A DNA stretch of 64,000 bases, from contig JAUTDP010000003.1 of NCBI GenBank assembly GCA_033439795.1, positions 1,860,001 to 1,924,000 of the forward strand. Reading direction: 5' to 3'. A program made the position numbers and the translations under genes. Numbering within the stretch: position 1 is the stretch's first letter; every line of letters starts with the position of its first letter. Positions 47,309 through 57,862 of this stretch are shown here, one piece after another. Origin of the DNA: Sordaria brevicollis. Lineage: Eukaryota > Ascomycota > Sordariomycetes > Sordariales > Sordariaceae. The notes under the pieces are model-generated. The model made no database searches and was not told where the DNA came from. It saw only the letters and a list, made by a program, of their open reading frames with translations.

Positions 47309-48640
47309 ATGGATACCCCCGTTACCGCTATTTAATTCGAATTCTTCTACAAATTTTTATATTTATAGGAAATTATTATTAGTTCGCTTATTCCGCCGCC
47401 TATTCTTATTCCTACTTCTCATTATAGTAAGGGCGCCGTTAAGGTCGCTACTCTTAAACCTATTACCCCGCCGAAGCCCCGCTAAATTCGGCCTAATATT
47501 ACCGCTACCGGCGTAGTTAATAAATTCGTTCCCGACGATATTTGCGAATATATCCTATTTAGGGCCGAACTTTAAAATTCTTAATATAAAGGCTATTTAA
47601 TTAATAAATATATTATATTATATTTAATAAAGGCTCTTCTATTTCCGTATATTTACTTTATTAATACGTTTATAAAAGTTACGAGCCTATTTTTATTTAA
47701 ATTTAATCCGCCTTTAAAATTTAATATATTAAAGGGTATATATTTAAAAATTCTTATAATAATTACCTCGCTACGTTTAAAATTTTATTAGGATTTTAAA
47801 TTTTAAAAAAATAAGGTTTTATTCCTATATAAATTTTTATTCCTTTTCTTTTTTTTTTAACGGTTTTTTAAATTATTAATATTATTTAGCGGTTTTATTA
47901 ATCGGATTACTATTAAAGCGCCTTTTACGGAGCCTTTTTCTTCTATTAGGATTATTAACGGTTTGGCTAATATTATAGAGATTTAGGCTCTTAAAAAGCG
48001 AATCCGTAAATTCGAGAATTTTAGGGAGTAATTATTTAATTTAATAATTAATATAGAAAAGGTAAAGTAGGTAGGTAGCCGATACGCGGAATTTAATTAT
48101 TTAATTAAGGATTATAATATTTATATCGCCGCTAATATTAATATTATTGCTACCGATATTACCGCTACTATTACCGCCGCCGCTACTACCGCCGTTATTA
48201 AAAAAACCGTTGCTACGTAACCTCCGTCGGCGAAGAAGAGAAAAAAGGGAAAGGAAATTGAAGGAAATAATAAAAAATAATATAATAAATTTAAATAATA
48301 AGAAGCGTAACGTTTCCCTTTAAATATCCGCCCCGAATATAATATTTACCCTTTATTCTCTTCTTTTTTTATTATTATTAGGCTTTCGCGCCCGGAAAAT
48401 TACCGTCCTACGCCTTTTATTTTTTACTATTATATTTATAAACCTTTAAACGTTTATAATTTCGTTAATATTTATATATTTAATTATAAGGAAAAGGAGG
48501 AGGAGATTATTATTGGGGAGTTTATATTGGAAGTAATAGAAGATAATTTAATAAAAGATATTTAAATTAAATTAATTATTAATTTCGCTAAGGCCCTATC
48601 CTAATTAATTTATTACTTATTCTAATCTATATTTAAAAAT
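47309..48640 (+). pseudogene. Antisense extra ORF of the gypsy element
   Basis: A single plus-strand frame from the ATG at 47309 reads through about 440 codons with only RIP-type stops (TAA/TAG). It runs opposite to gag-pol, between the chromodomain end and the 3' LTR. Landmarks are VTAI near the start, ATLKPITPPKPR near 47450 and LKKRIRKFENFRE near 47990-48030. An Ala/Thr-rich stretch at about 48120-48210 leads to a basic SAKKRKKGKE patch. RPENYRPTPF is near 48390 and an acidic EKEEEIIIGEFILEVIEDN near 48500-48550. All lie in phase with the ATG. A C/T-rich leader precedes it (47110-47150). The function is unknown. Confidence 0.6.
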
Positions 48641-48749
48641 CCTTTATTCCGCTCGTAATATATTTCGCCCCACTTATAGCCTTTTATAAGAATTTTTTAA
48701 TATATTGGTCGGTTGGGCTATTATTATCCGTTATTAAACTATATTAAGC

Positions 48750-51700
48750 TTTAAATTTATTTAAAGCGATAATATCTTTAAAATTTTCTAAGGGCTCTTA
48801 TATTAAATTATAATATCCTTTCTATTTAATTAAGACTTCTTTTATTAAACCTCCTTTCTTCTTAATAATATTAGCGTAGAAAATTTCTTTTATTTAATAT
48901 TCTAATTCTCTTTTAATTTTAATAACCGGGGGTTATTCGTTAATAAACCTCTATTTAAGGAGAAGGTTATTAATAATTCTATATAGGAGATTAATATAGA
49001 AAACGTTATAAATAATATGGGGAAGCCCGGATAATTTAATTATATAGGGAAATAATACCTTTAAAACGGTATATTTCGTATAAAATTAATTAAATTTCTT
49101 CTTTAAGCGGTTAATAATATAATTCTTAAAATTAAATTAAATTTTATCCTTAATTATAAAGCGTTCTATAAATTGCCGATTATAATTAACGAATTTCTTT
49201 TACTCTTAAATAACGGCCGCTATAATAATTTAATATAAATCCGTAATTTACTATAATTTTTTAACGAATTCCTAAGCCCGTTTCTTAGAAAATAAGGGTA
49301 AAGGTTAACGATTGGAGGGGTTTTCGATTACGGAAATCGGGAATTCGGGGTCGAATTTATAAGTAGTAAAGAATAGAAATATACTTATTGAAATATTAAT
49401 CCGGTTATTAATAATTAATTATATTATAGGGTATTATTTATTTTAATTATTTTAAACGTAATTAACGATTATATATAAATAAGCGTAAACTTCTTAATTT
49501 ATATACTTTGGGCTTCTATTAGTTTAGGGGTAATAAACGATATTGAATAAACGTTTAATATTTAGGAATTCGTATAATTTAGCTTAAAAGCGGCTAATTT
49601 AATTAGAATTACGATTATTAATAATAAACCTTAGGAAACCGTAATAATAAATAAAATATTAAAAGAAACGTTCGGCGTAGAATTTAATTTTTATAGAGGG
49701 TATAAGTTTAAAGAATACGGTTTTATTAAATTTATCCTTTATAACCTAAAAATAAATATTACTTTCAAATTTTAGAAAATTAATAATAAAATCTATTTAT
49801 ATATTTTTATTAAATTATTTTAAGATTAATAATAGGCGTAAAAGGCCTTTTTTCTATTCCTTTTAAACCTTTATAAAATTATAGGTATAATAATTATAAA
49901 GGAATTACCGGACGTAAAAATTAAAGAGAGGTTAATAGAAGTACCGAGAGAGTATTGTAATAGTATTTTCTTTATTAAAATATCCTAATATATATAAATC
50001 GTAAATAATTTAAATTAAAATAGTATAAAGGACGTTAAAACGTTAATTAATATTAAATAGTATAATTAATTCGGATTTAATATATATAAAGGCTTTTAAT
50101 ATTTAAAGACGGTCCTAATAACGAAGGCGGCTAAGGGAATCGATAAAGCAATTTGTAATTTAAATTTTAAATTTTAAGGATAGGTCGAAATAATAATCGT
50201 TATAAAGGATAATTTCCTTTATTTATTAATATAAAGAGTTGTAGGGTTCTATCTATAATTAAAATTATTATAAATTTAAATTTTTAAATATATTTATACC
50301 CTCCCTCCTTAAATAAATTATTTAGGCCGCTAAAATACGGAGCGGAATATAATTTTTAAGAACGGAATCTAATATTATTTAAATATTCTACGCTTCGTAA
50401 TCTTAATTTATAGGCATATTTTAATTTCGTCGAAAGAAGGCGTTAAAAACTACTCCGTCTTTACTAGGCCTATATTTAATTTAAAAATTAAATTAGGAGA
50501 GGTATTCCGCTTATTACGTTTACCGCTCCGAAAATCGCTTTAATTTTATAAAATATTCGAAATTCTAATAATCCGTTAAAATAATAAATAATTTATAATT
50601 CTACAATTCTACCGATTATTATTTTAAATAATTAATAATAGTAAATATTTCCTTATTATAAATAGGGTAATTCCGTTCGGTAGGGTTAAATTTCCGGGAA
50701 TAGAAACCTACAACTTTACGAACTATATCTTTACCGTTTTCGTTTACTTCTTAGGAAATAATTCTGCTTAGGGTAAATTTATTATCATTTATTTCCAAAA
50801 ATATTTTTTTATTTAGATTAAACTCTATTAAAATTAGAATTTTCGTAAATAAGGTTTTCAAAAATTAAAAAGCGTTTTTATACTCTTTAATTTATTTAAA
50901 AGCAATCCTTTTATTAATTAATCTTAATAAGGGGGTAATTATTTTTAAAAATTAAGGAATAAATATATAATAATAATTAATAAACCTTAGGAAATTCCGC
51001 ATACCCTTTTAAAAAATAGGGGGAAACTAATTTAAAATCGCCTTAACCTTTTTAGGGTTAATTTATATATCGATATTAATATAAATAATAAAGCCTAAAT
51101 ATTTAACCTTCTTTACGTTGAATTTATATTTATTTAAATTTAAATAAAGGCCGGCTTTTAATAATTTAATAAAAATTAAACGCACTTTTTATTCGTAATC
51201 TTTTAAAGAATTAAAGGAGTAAATAAATATATCGTTTATATAAATAATATAAAACGTATTTAAATAATCGCAGAAAATATAATTAATATATTACTAAAAT
51301 GTAATTAATATATTATTTAGTTTAAATAATAGAATTAATTATTCGAATAACCTATACCGCGTCCGAAATATTATCTTCCCCTCCTTTCCTTCTATTATAC
51401 AAATCTTATAGAAAATTTGTATAATATTTACCTTAATATATTACTTTATTCTTTTTAAAATACGGAACGTATTTTTAATTAATAGTAATAAATAGTAATC
51501 CGCTTTCGTAATAACGTTAAATATATAATAATTATAATAAAAGTAAAATCCGCTTTTAGGTTTACGTATAAATAAAATTAGGGCCCCCACTTTTAAATTA
51601 TTAATTCGAATAAACCCCTTATTTAATAAATCCTTTAACGTTTTTTTGAGAATTAAAAATTCTTTTCTTATTATATTATAAAATAATCCGAATAGGATAA

Positions 51701-53560
51701 AGAATTCCTTATTATCTTTATCCTTTTTAATTACAATTTTATAATTTACGTTGGGACGATAAAAGTTTAATTTATTAACGTTTTTTTTTATTTAAAATAA
51801 TATTAAATTATAATATTTTTTAAAGATCTTCGCTTTTAATTCTACTTCGGTATATACTTTCTTTAATTTTAACGCCTTTTCGACGTCCTTTAAATTAATT
51901 ACGAAAATAATTTCTTCAATTATTCAACTACCGAACTCTTTTCTCAATTTACGTACGTAATTTATAAAAGTAATAATTAAAACGTATATAATAAATTTTA
52001 AATCGGCGATAAATAGTATATTAAATACCTATTTTCTATTAATATAAAGAATTTAATAATTAATAACGCTTATAAATAAACGCTTTTCGTAAAGGATAAA
52101 ATATATTCGTATAGTTTTAAATTAAGGTTTGCCTAATATAATAAGGAATTTGAATAATAAAACGATATAACTATAAATAAAATAAATATAATTATTTATT
52201 TTAGTTAAAAATCGGATTATACTTTAAATAGAAATTCCTTTTATAATAATAAACGCTCCTTTTATAATACGAAATAAAATGAGGATAATTAGGATTTAAA
52301 ATTCTTCGATAATTTTTTTACTAATTATAATATAATATTAATAACCTTTATCGACGAAAATATAAAATAAATTATAATTATTAATAATAAATAGAATTAA
52401 AGTAGGTTCTATTTTTATTTTTAATTTAAAATCCTTTATCTTATTTAATATTTTTATTTCCAATTCTAGGGCCCGATTTTATACCGGAATTAAGCTTTTA
52501 CTTATTATTCGGGGGTGGAATTATAGGCTTCGTTATTATTATTATCCTCTAAAAATAAAAGGACTTTAGTAGCGATAGTTTAAATATATATTTTATTAAA
52601 GGAAGGGGGAATAGTTAACCAATACGGATAAATTAAAACGCAATATCCGGAAGCGTTATAATATATATATAAATTATTATTTTAATAACGTTAATACTCT
52701 TTATTTAATATCTATTTAATGCGTTTAATAAAAGCGGAGGTAAAAGTATTTACGCTAAAACCGCTTCGACTTCGTTTATTTCGACTACGGGTTATATATA
52801 TAATACTTATAATAGTATTTCTATTTATATCGATTAAACGTTAGATAAAAATTATAGGAATAGGACGGAGCGTAATATATAAAGTATAAAGAATAGTAGA
52901 ATAGTTAATAAAAGTAATATTAAGGACGTAAAGTCCGTTATTTTTAATTTTACTTTTCTAATTATATTAATATCGATAATAATCCTCTTTAAATTCTATT
53001 ATTTATTCGTATTTAAATATATAGTATTAAAATTATTTAAAATATTCGTAATAATCGTTAGAAAAAGTAATTATAAATATTTTATTATATTATTTTTTAT
53101 TAAAAATACGGCGGAAATAGCTTAATTTAGCGGGATTCTCCTATAAATAATTGTTTATTTTAAGTATTTTATTATTAAAGTTGGCTAAAAAAGTAGCGAA
53201 TAATTCGCTATCCTTTTAACGTATATAAGCGAATTTATCGAAAGCCGCCTCCTAATTTTAATAAAAACCGAAGATTATACGAATTTATTCGAAGAATTTA
53301 ATTAAATCTTCTTTATTGCGTATAATTATAGCGGTCTAAAATCCTTTTAATTATTAATTATATTTAGTAAAAAGCGTATTAATAATTTCGTATTAAATAA
53401 TATTCGGGTTATTACAAAATCCTTATTTAATATTGTTATTATATATTATAACGAATTTATTAAAAAAAAAGCCGAAGGTATAGGATTGGCCGTCCTATTT
53501 AAAAAGCTCTAACTATTTTTTATAATAGGGAGTTAAATTCGTATTATCGTCGGAATTATC
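48750..53560 (-). pseudogene. Gypsy gag-pol with chromodomain (RIP-disrupted)
   Basis: Stop-tolerant minus-strand translation shows the chromovirus order. A gag segment at about 53530-53180 includes DLIKFFE and AAFDKFAYIR. The RT starts near 51640 (LLNKGFIRINN, GALILFIRKP), with its active-site region YINDIFIYS near 51240. KVKYLGFII is near 51090. RNase H (FNPTERNYPIYNKEI) is near 50690-50640, and the integrase region follows. A terminal chromodomain-like segment (EYQIKEIFYANI, IKQKGYYN) lies near 48910-48770. Trp and Gln codons are commonly stops. The chromodomain would have directed integration to heterochromatin. Confidence 0.8.
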
Positions 53561-53941
53561 GTTAATTAAAGTTTTAGAAAGAGATTTCTTTTTACGAACG
53601 GAATATTTAATAATTCCGAAATTTAAATAAGGGGTAAAGGTATTAAAAATAAGGGTAATATTAAATAAAAAGGATTTAATATAATCCCTAAAAGTCGTGC
53701 TATTTTTAAAGGCTTTAATTAAACCTTTAATTAAATTTTCGCTATTACTACTATTATTTAATATATTATTTTAGGAATTATAAAATTCCTTTATATTATT
53801 AATATTTATATCGTTAAATCCGATTATAGTATCGAAAATACCGTAATATTACGTTTAAAATTATTAATTTTCTATTTATAAAATTATTATCCGTTTATTA
53901 AATTTATTTCCTCTATCCGCTTTTTAAATAGTAAAACTTAA

Positions 53942-54192
53942 TATAAAGGGTATAATATAATTAGTATAAATATTAGGTCTTAATGAATCGATAAGGTTCT
54001 ACGAAGAGGAAAAGGGAGGAAGGGAGGCGCCCTTTGGGCGGCATTGGCCAACTATCCTTTTGAGGATTGGGCACGGGCTATTCCGCTTGCCGTAGCGGTA
54101 AGGACCGCGATTGGCGGCCCGATTGGCGGACCGTTTGGCGGCACGACTGGCAGTGCCAGTTAAATTCAGCCACGGGCATCAGCCCTATGACA
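53942..54192 (-). repeat. LTR (5' in element orientation), only partly RIP-mutated
   Basis: Same length as 46743-46993. The inner ~45-60 bases are RIP-mutated, but from about 54000 to the outer end CA/TG sites are intact (for example GGCGGCACGACTGGCAGTGCC). It is followed by CTTTA. Confidence 0.9.
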
Positions 54193-54585
54193 CTTTAGAA
54201 CACCATTGGAATTAATAAAAAAGGCTAAAGAAACAAGGTAAGCCTTATAAGGCTTGCTTTGAAGAAATTTAATATATATATTTATATATATAGAAGCAAG
54301 GGTTTTATTTCTTTTTTATTAATTATAATAAATTGGTTTTATATATACGAATTAAAAAGGATTAAATATAAATATATATAAGGAGGAGGTTTATTAATTA
54401 TTAAATAAGTCGAATAGATTATTTGATATTGAAATTATAATAAAACGTTTATATATATATAAATATATTATATATATTATAATGAATTCTTTCTATAACG
54501 ATTTTAGTAATATAAAATATAATTATAAATTATAAAATATTTAGAATATAAATATAAAAATAATTCTATATATTATTAAATTATA

Positions 54586-54990
54586 GGGTGGTTTATTTGC
54601 ACCGTAAGAAAAGTCTTAGTCGACCGTAAGAAAAAGGTTCAACTTTAAATAATTCCGCGAAGAAAAATTCTAAAAAGTTATAGTGTGTATGGGAATTTTG
54701 GTAGTTTTTCACTCTAAATTTAGAACTAAACACCGTCTGCAATCCTTGCACGCACTTGATTCTTTTTGTTAAAAACACTTTTTTGATTTTAGATATCTTA
54801 AAAGGGAGAAAAGGTGGTAAAGGTAACGTTGGTAGAATTGGCCTTTGAATATGAAAAATCCAGCGAAAATCAACAATTCTAACTATATTCTTTTTATTTA
54901 CCTAGCCCTGAATTTGGTAAAGTTATACCTTATTCCATTGTTGGACTACGGTCGACTAAGACTTTTCCTACGGTGCAGATAGACCATCCC
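54586..54990. mobile_element. TA-flanked MITE (405 bp)
   Basis: Inverted repeats of about 43 bp (54586-54628 and 54947-54990) share GCACCGTA-GAAAAGTCTTAGTCGACCGTA with a few mismatches and begin GGGTGG or GGGATGG. TA dinucleotides sit on both sides (54584-54585 and 54991-54992). It has no transposase. A Tc1/mariner-like origin is likely. It lies in the right arm of the hAT shell. Confidence 0.75.
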
Positions 54991-55080
54991 TAAATTATAT
55001 ATTTTATATATATTTATTAATTATTTAAATTTATTTTATTATATAAAATAATAAGATATTTTATATTATTTTAAAAATAC

Positions 55081-55200
55081 TAGACTAGTATTTCTAGTAC
55101 TAGACTAGTATTTTTAGTATTAGACTAGTATTTCTAGTATTAGACTAGTATTTCTAGTATTAGACTAGTATTTCTAGTACTAGACTAGTATTTCTAGTAC
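55081..55200. repeat. Six 20-bp tandem subterminal repeats
   Basis: Six consecutive 20-bp units of TAGACTAGTATTTCTAGTAY with one or two base changes, near the right end of the hAT shell. Subterminal repeats of this kind are where hAT transposases bind in studied elements. Confidence 0.9.
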
Positions 55201-55511
55201 TACTCTAGTAGTACTAGAGTATTAAAATAGTACTAATTAGTACTAATTAGTATTTTTATTTCCTTTATAACTTTACGAAAAATAGGTTTTTTCTAAAAAT
55301 AATAATACCATTAAAACCGGCTTCCTTTATAGTATATATAATATATAATAACTTTTTTTCGAAAATACTAAAAATACTTTAGTACTACTAAAATACTAGA
55401 GTACTAATTAGTATTAGTACTGGGTCTAGTACTAGTACTAGACCTCTAGTACTAGTACTGGTCAAATACTACCTAGACTAGAGTAGTACTAATCCCAACC
55501 CTGGAACAAGG

Positions 55512-56332
55512 GTAGACACAATCCAGCAACAACATGAATACTCAGCAACTCGCCCAGTACAACCACCAGAGCGCCCCTGATCTGGGAAGGACAGAAACAG
55601 GGCATATGGTCATGCACAAAGCGAACTGCTTCAACCGCGACGGAATTCGGAGGACAATATTCCCGTCCTCGTTCCAACTGTGTATCTGAAAGACGTACCC
55701 TGTCGGCTTAGCATCATCTTGCTTCTGTCGATTCGAGTCTACCTGTAACCTAAGTACGTCTTCATTCCTGGCATTCTTCTCTCGGCGCATACCTTCCACG
55801 ACAACAGCACCATACTAGAGGTACCTACACAATGGCTACGTCGCAGTTCCTTGCTCGCCCCCTCGTGTTGCGGATTAGTGTCTCACCATGCCCGCCCTCA
55901 CTCCGTCGAGTTCTGATCAGGATGCCTTCAAACAAACTTGTTGTCTCTTTGGCCGAGTGGCAGGCTGGCAGCCGGAGTATCATACCGAGGAGGATGTCAA
56001 TTAGTTGTAGGTTGTCAATCAGTGAATCTCATTTATACAATACTACCGTGTGTTTCGCTATTCGCATCTGATCTACTTTGTTGTTCGTTCCCTGTACTAA
56101 AATCGTCTCCCGCTCTCGAGTACCTGCTCAAGATCCACGCCACAAGCCTCTCTTCCTCAACGTCTTCGGCACCATCGATGCAAATAATGCCGGAAAGAAC
56201 TTCGCCATCCGTCCTCCCGCGAACCAAGCAATTGAGCCCGCCAAAACGCCCACGCCAAAAACCGTGACTTGGGACTGTGTCGCCAAGAGGATCGCCTCAG
56301 ACAGAATGCTGGTGGCCCGAAACTTGAATACC
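55512..56332. other. Region downstream of the kinase-like gene
   Basis: Between the hAT shell and the 3' end of the kinase-like gene. Normal composition, with short frames only. The plus-strand frame 56078-56890 is largely antisense to the gene. No feature supported. Confidence 0.5.
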
Positions 56333-57862
56333 TCAACTGCCCTCTCCAACGCGAGTACTCTTCTTGCCGCCACTGGTACCCGGAGCAGGCACCTTGGCAG
56401 CACGTTGATTGCGGCCCTCAAACCAGGCATGGTTCAGCACCTGGTCAATCGTCGCACGGTCCTTGGGATGCCACTTGAAGATCGACATGAGCAGATCCGA
56501 AAGCTGGTCTATCTCGTCCATGTCCATCTGCACCTGGATGCAATCCGGGCGTCCCGTGTATCTGAAAGGGGGAAGCGTCGAGCCATCTTGGTTCAATTTG
56601 TCCCTCATCTCCCTGAGCTGCCTGGGTGTCACGTCCGTGTCCGTCTTGGTGATCATGTTAAATCTGAGCAGGTCGATCCCTTGTGGGACGGGACTCCACG
56701 GTTGAGAACTTCGCGCATGCTCCCAATATCCTCTTGTAGGCTCGGTGAGGGGTGGCAAGTCTTGCTCGGGCGTGCTCGCCTCTTCTGCAGGAGTCTCCTC
56801 GCCGTACACATTGCGGAACAGAGACCGGAACGGCTCCGGCATCGGGCCGGCGAGTTGCTCGATTCGAATGCAATCCTCTTCAAGCCGTGACCTGCATCTT
56901 AAAATCACATCAAGATCTAGGTCCACGAGATCAACTCCACATGCCAAGTGGTGAATGGTGCAGCCAAGGTTCCAAATATCGGTCGGGTACCCACGAAGCT
57001 CGCGGATGTTGAAAAGATCCTCAGGGGCAGGACAATCCCATGGCCCTGTGTAGGGTTCCGAGGGAGGATGTGAGGGCGGGTAAGACACTCCAAAGTCGGC
57101 CACAGTGATGTCCGTGGCACACAGCCCGCTTTTAAAGGTGAGTGCCGAGAAAGAGACGAGAAACTCGGGGACAGACGGGTCCGAGATGCGGTTAACAGGC
57201 TTTTCGTCCTCGATGGTCAAGACCTGGATTCGCTCGACGTAGGGAAGTTTTTTAAGTAGCTCTTGCTCGGGAAGCGAGTCTACCCCATCTCGGAGGCGGA
57301 AGAAGATGTTGTGTGGTCGGAAGTTGCCGTAGCAGAGACCGCGGGAGTGCATGAGCTCCATGGCCTTGGCGGCTTGGAAGCAGATGTCCTTGATTTGCTT
57401 GCGAAGGTGGCCGTAGGATTTGAAGAATTTTCTCGCTCCGAAGCCCATGAAGGGGAAGACCATGGCAAGGTGGCGGCCATTTGGGCCGTCGAACCAAAAA
57501 TGCTCAAGAGGGGTGGTAATGTGAAACTCGTTTTCAAGTACCGAGCGATCAATATCGCTGAAGGCTTCCATGGCCCGAAGCTCTTTGCAATCCGTGCTCG
57601 AGGCACTGGCGGAAAAGACTTGCACTGCGCGCCACTTGATGGTCGGGGAGGCAGTGTCCTGGCACAGCCAAACGGTACCCGAATAAGCGATGTCGAGCTT
57701 CCTCACCACTCGAAAGCGCCCATCTGCACCAAGTCGGTCACCGAAATTAATAGGGTGGAACCCCCCGGGTCTGTACAGATGAAGCGGCTCTAATGGTTTT
57801 GGGTTGAGAAATTCTGTAGGAAATTCTGTAGCTTGCTTGTACGGAAACCCTGGGTAGGACAT
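56333..57862 (-). CDS. Protein kinase-fold protein, probable pseudokinase
   Basis: Intronless 509-residue protein starting at the ATG at 57862. It resembles fungal SRPK-like kinases: the N-terminal HPINFGDRLGADGRFRVVRK and TVWLCQD segments align with their GDxL-NGRYxVxxKLG and STVWL pattern. Three key positions are altered. The beta-3 lysine is Gln81 (RAVQVF). The catalytic-loop HGD/HRD is YGN (178-180), so the catalytic Asp is Asn180. The glycine loop is poor (DIAYSGTV). Asn185, ADFG (255-258), APE (279-281) and DIWNLG (295-300) remain. The C-lobe is interrupted by an acidic insertion, and the end is basic. Phosphotransfer is unlikely, and a binding or scaffold role is inference. Confidence 0.8.
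   Translation of the reverse strand: MSYPGFPYKQATEFPTEFLNPKPLEPLHLYRPGGFHPINFGDRLGADGRFRVVRKLDIAYSGTVWLCQDTASPTIKWRAVQVFSASASSTDCKELRAMEAFSDIDRSVLENEFHITTPLEHFWFDGPNGRHLAMVFPFMGFGARKFFKSYGHLRKQIKDICFQAAKAMELMHSRGLCYGNFRPHNIFFRLRDGVDSLPEQELLKKLPYVERIQVLTIEDEKPVNRISDPSVPEFLVSFSALTFKSGLCATDITVADFGVSYPPSHPPSEPYTGPWDCPAPEDLFNIRELRGYPTDIWNLGCTIHHLACGVDLVDLDLDVILRCRSRLEEDCIRIEQLAGPMPEPFRSLFRNVYGEETPAEEASTPEQDLPPLTEPTRGYWEHARSSQPWSPVPQGIDLLRFNMITKTDTDVTPRQLREMRDKLNQDGSTLPPFRYTGRPDCIQVQMDMDEIDQLSDLLMSIFKWHPKDRATIDQVLNHAWFEGRNQRAAKVPAPGTSGGKKSTRVGEGS

Larger units (their letters stand above)
46743..54192 (-). mobile_element. Full-length Ty3/gypsy chromovirus inside the hAT shell
   Basis: Two 251-bp LTRs (46743-46993 and 53942-54192) with a perfect 5-bp target duplication, CTTTA (46738-46742 and 54193-54197). 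The element reads on the minus strand, so its 5' LTR is the right-hand one. A polypurine tract on the minus strand (complement of about 46996-47013) directly precedes the 3' LTR. Between the LTRs are RIP-disrupted gag-pol (53.6 to 48.75 kb) and an additional plus-strand ORF (47309 to about 48640). The total is 7450 bp. Confidence 0.9.
45714..55503. mobile_element. hAT-like transposon shell carrying nested insertions
   Basis: Ends are inverted copies of CAGGGTTGGGA followed by ATTAGTACT-type sequence, at 45714 and 55503. A perfect 8-bp target duplication, GAACAAGG, flanks them at 45706-45713 and 55504-55511. CAG-starting ends and 8-bp duplications are hAT hallmarks. Both sides carry TACTAGTAC-rich subterminal blocks (45725-45850, 46545-46640, 55081-55260, 55370-55490). 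Inside are two MITEs (46017-46418 and 54586-54990) and a complete gypsy element (46743-54192). Without these the shell is about 1.5 kb, and I find no transposase, so it is a non-autonomous hAT. Confidence 0.85.

Noticed and set aside
54239..54258. Palindrome AAGCCTTATAAGGCTT considered as a regulatory site
   Set aside because: Isolated short palindrome within transposon sequence; no gene nearby to regulate.
55081..55200. Regular 20-bp repeats that could suggest a CRISPR-like array
   Set aside because: The units are directly adjacent with no unique spacers, and the DNA is eukaryotic. They are subterminal repeats of the hAT shell.
56078..56890. Plus-strand frame of 270 codons
   Set aside because: Mostly antisense to the kinase-like gene, with no motif.
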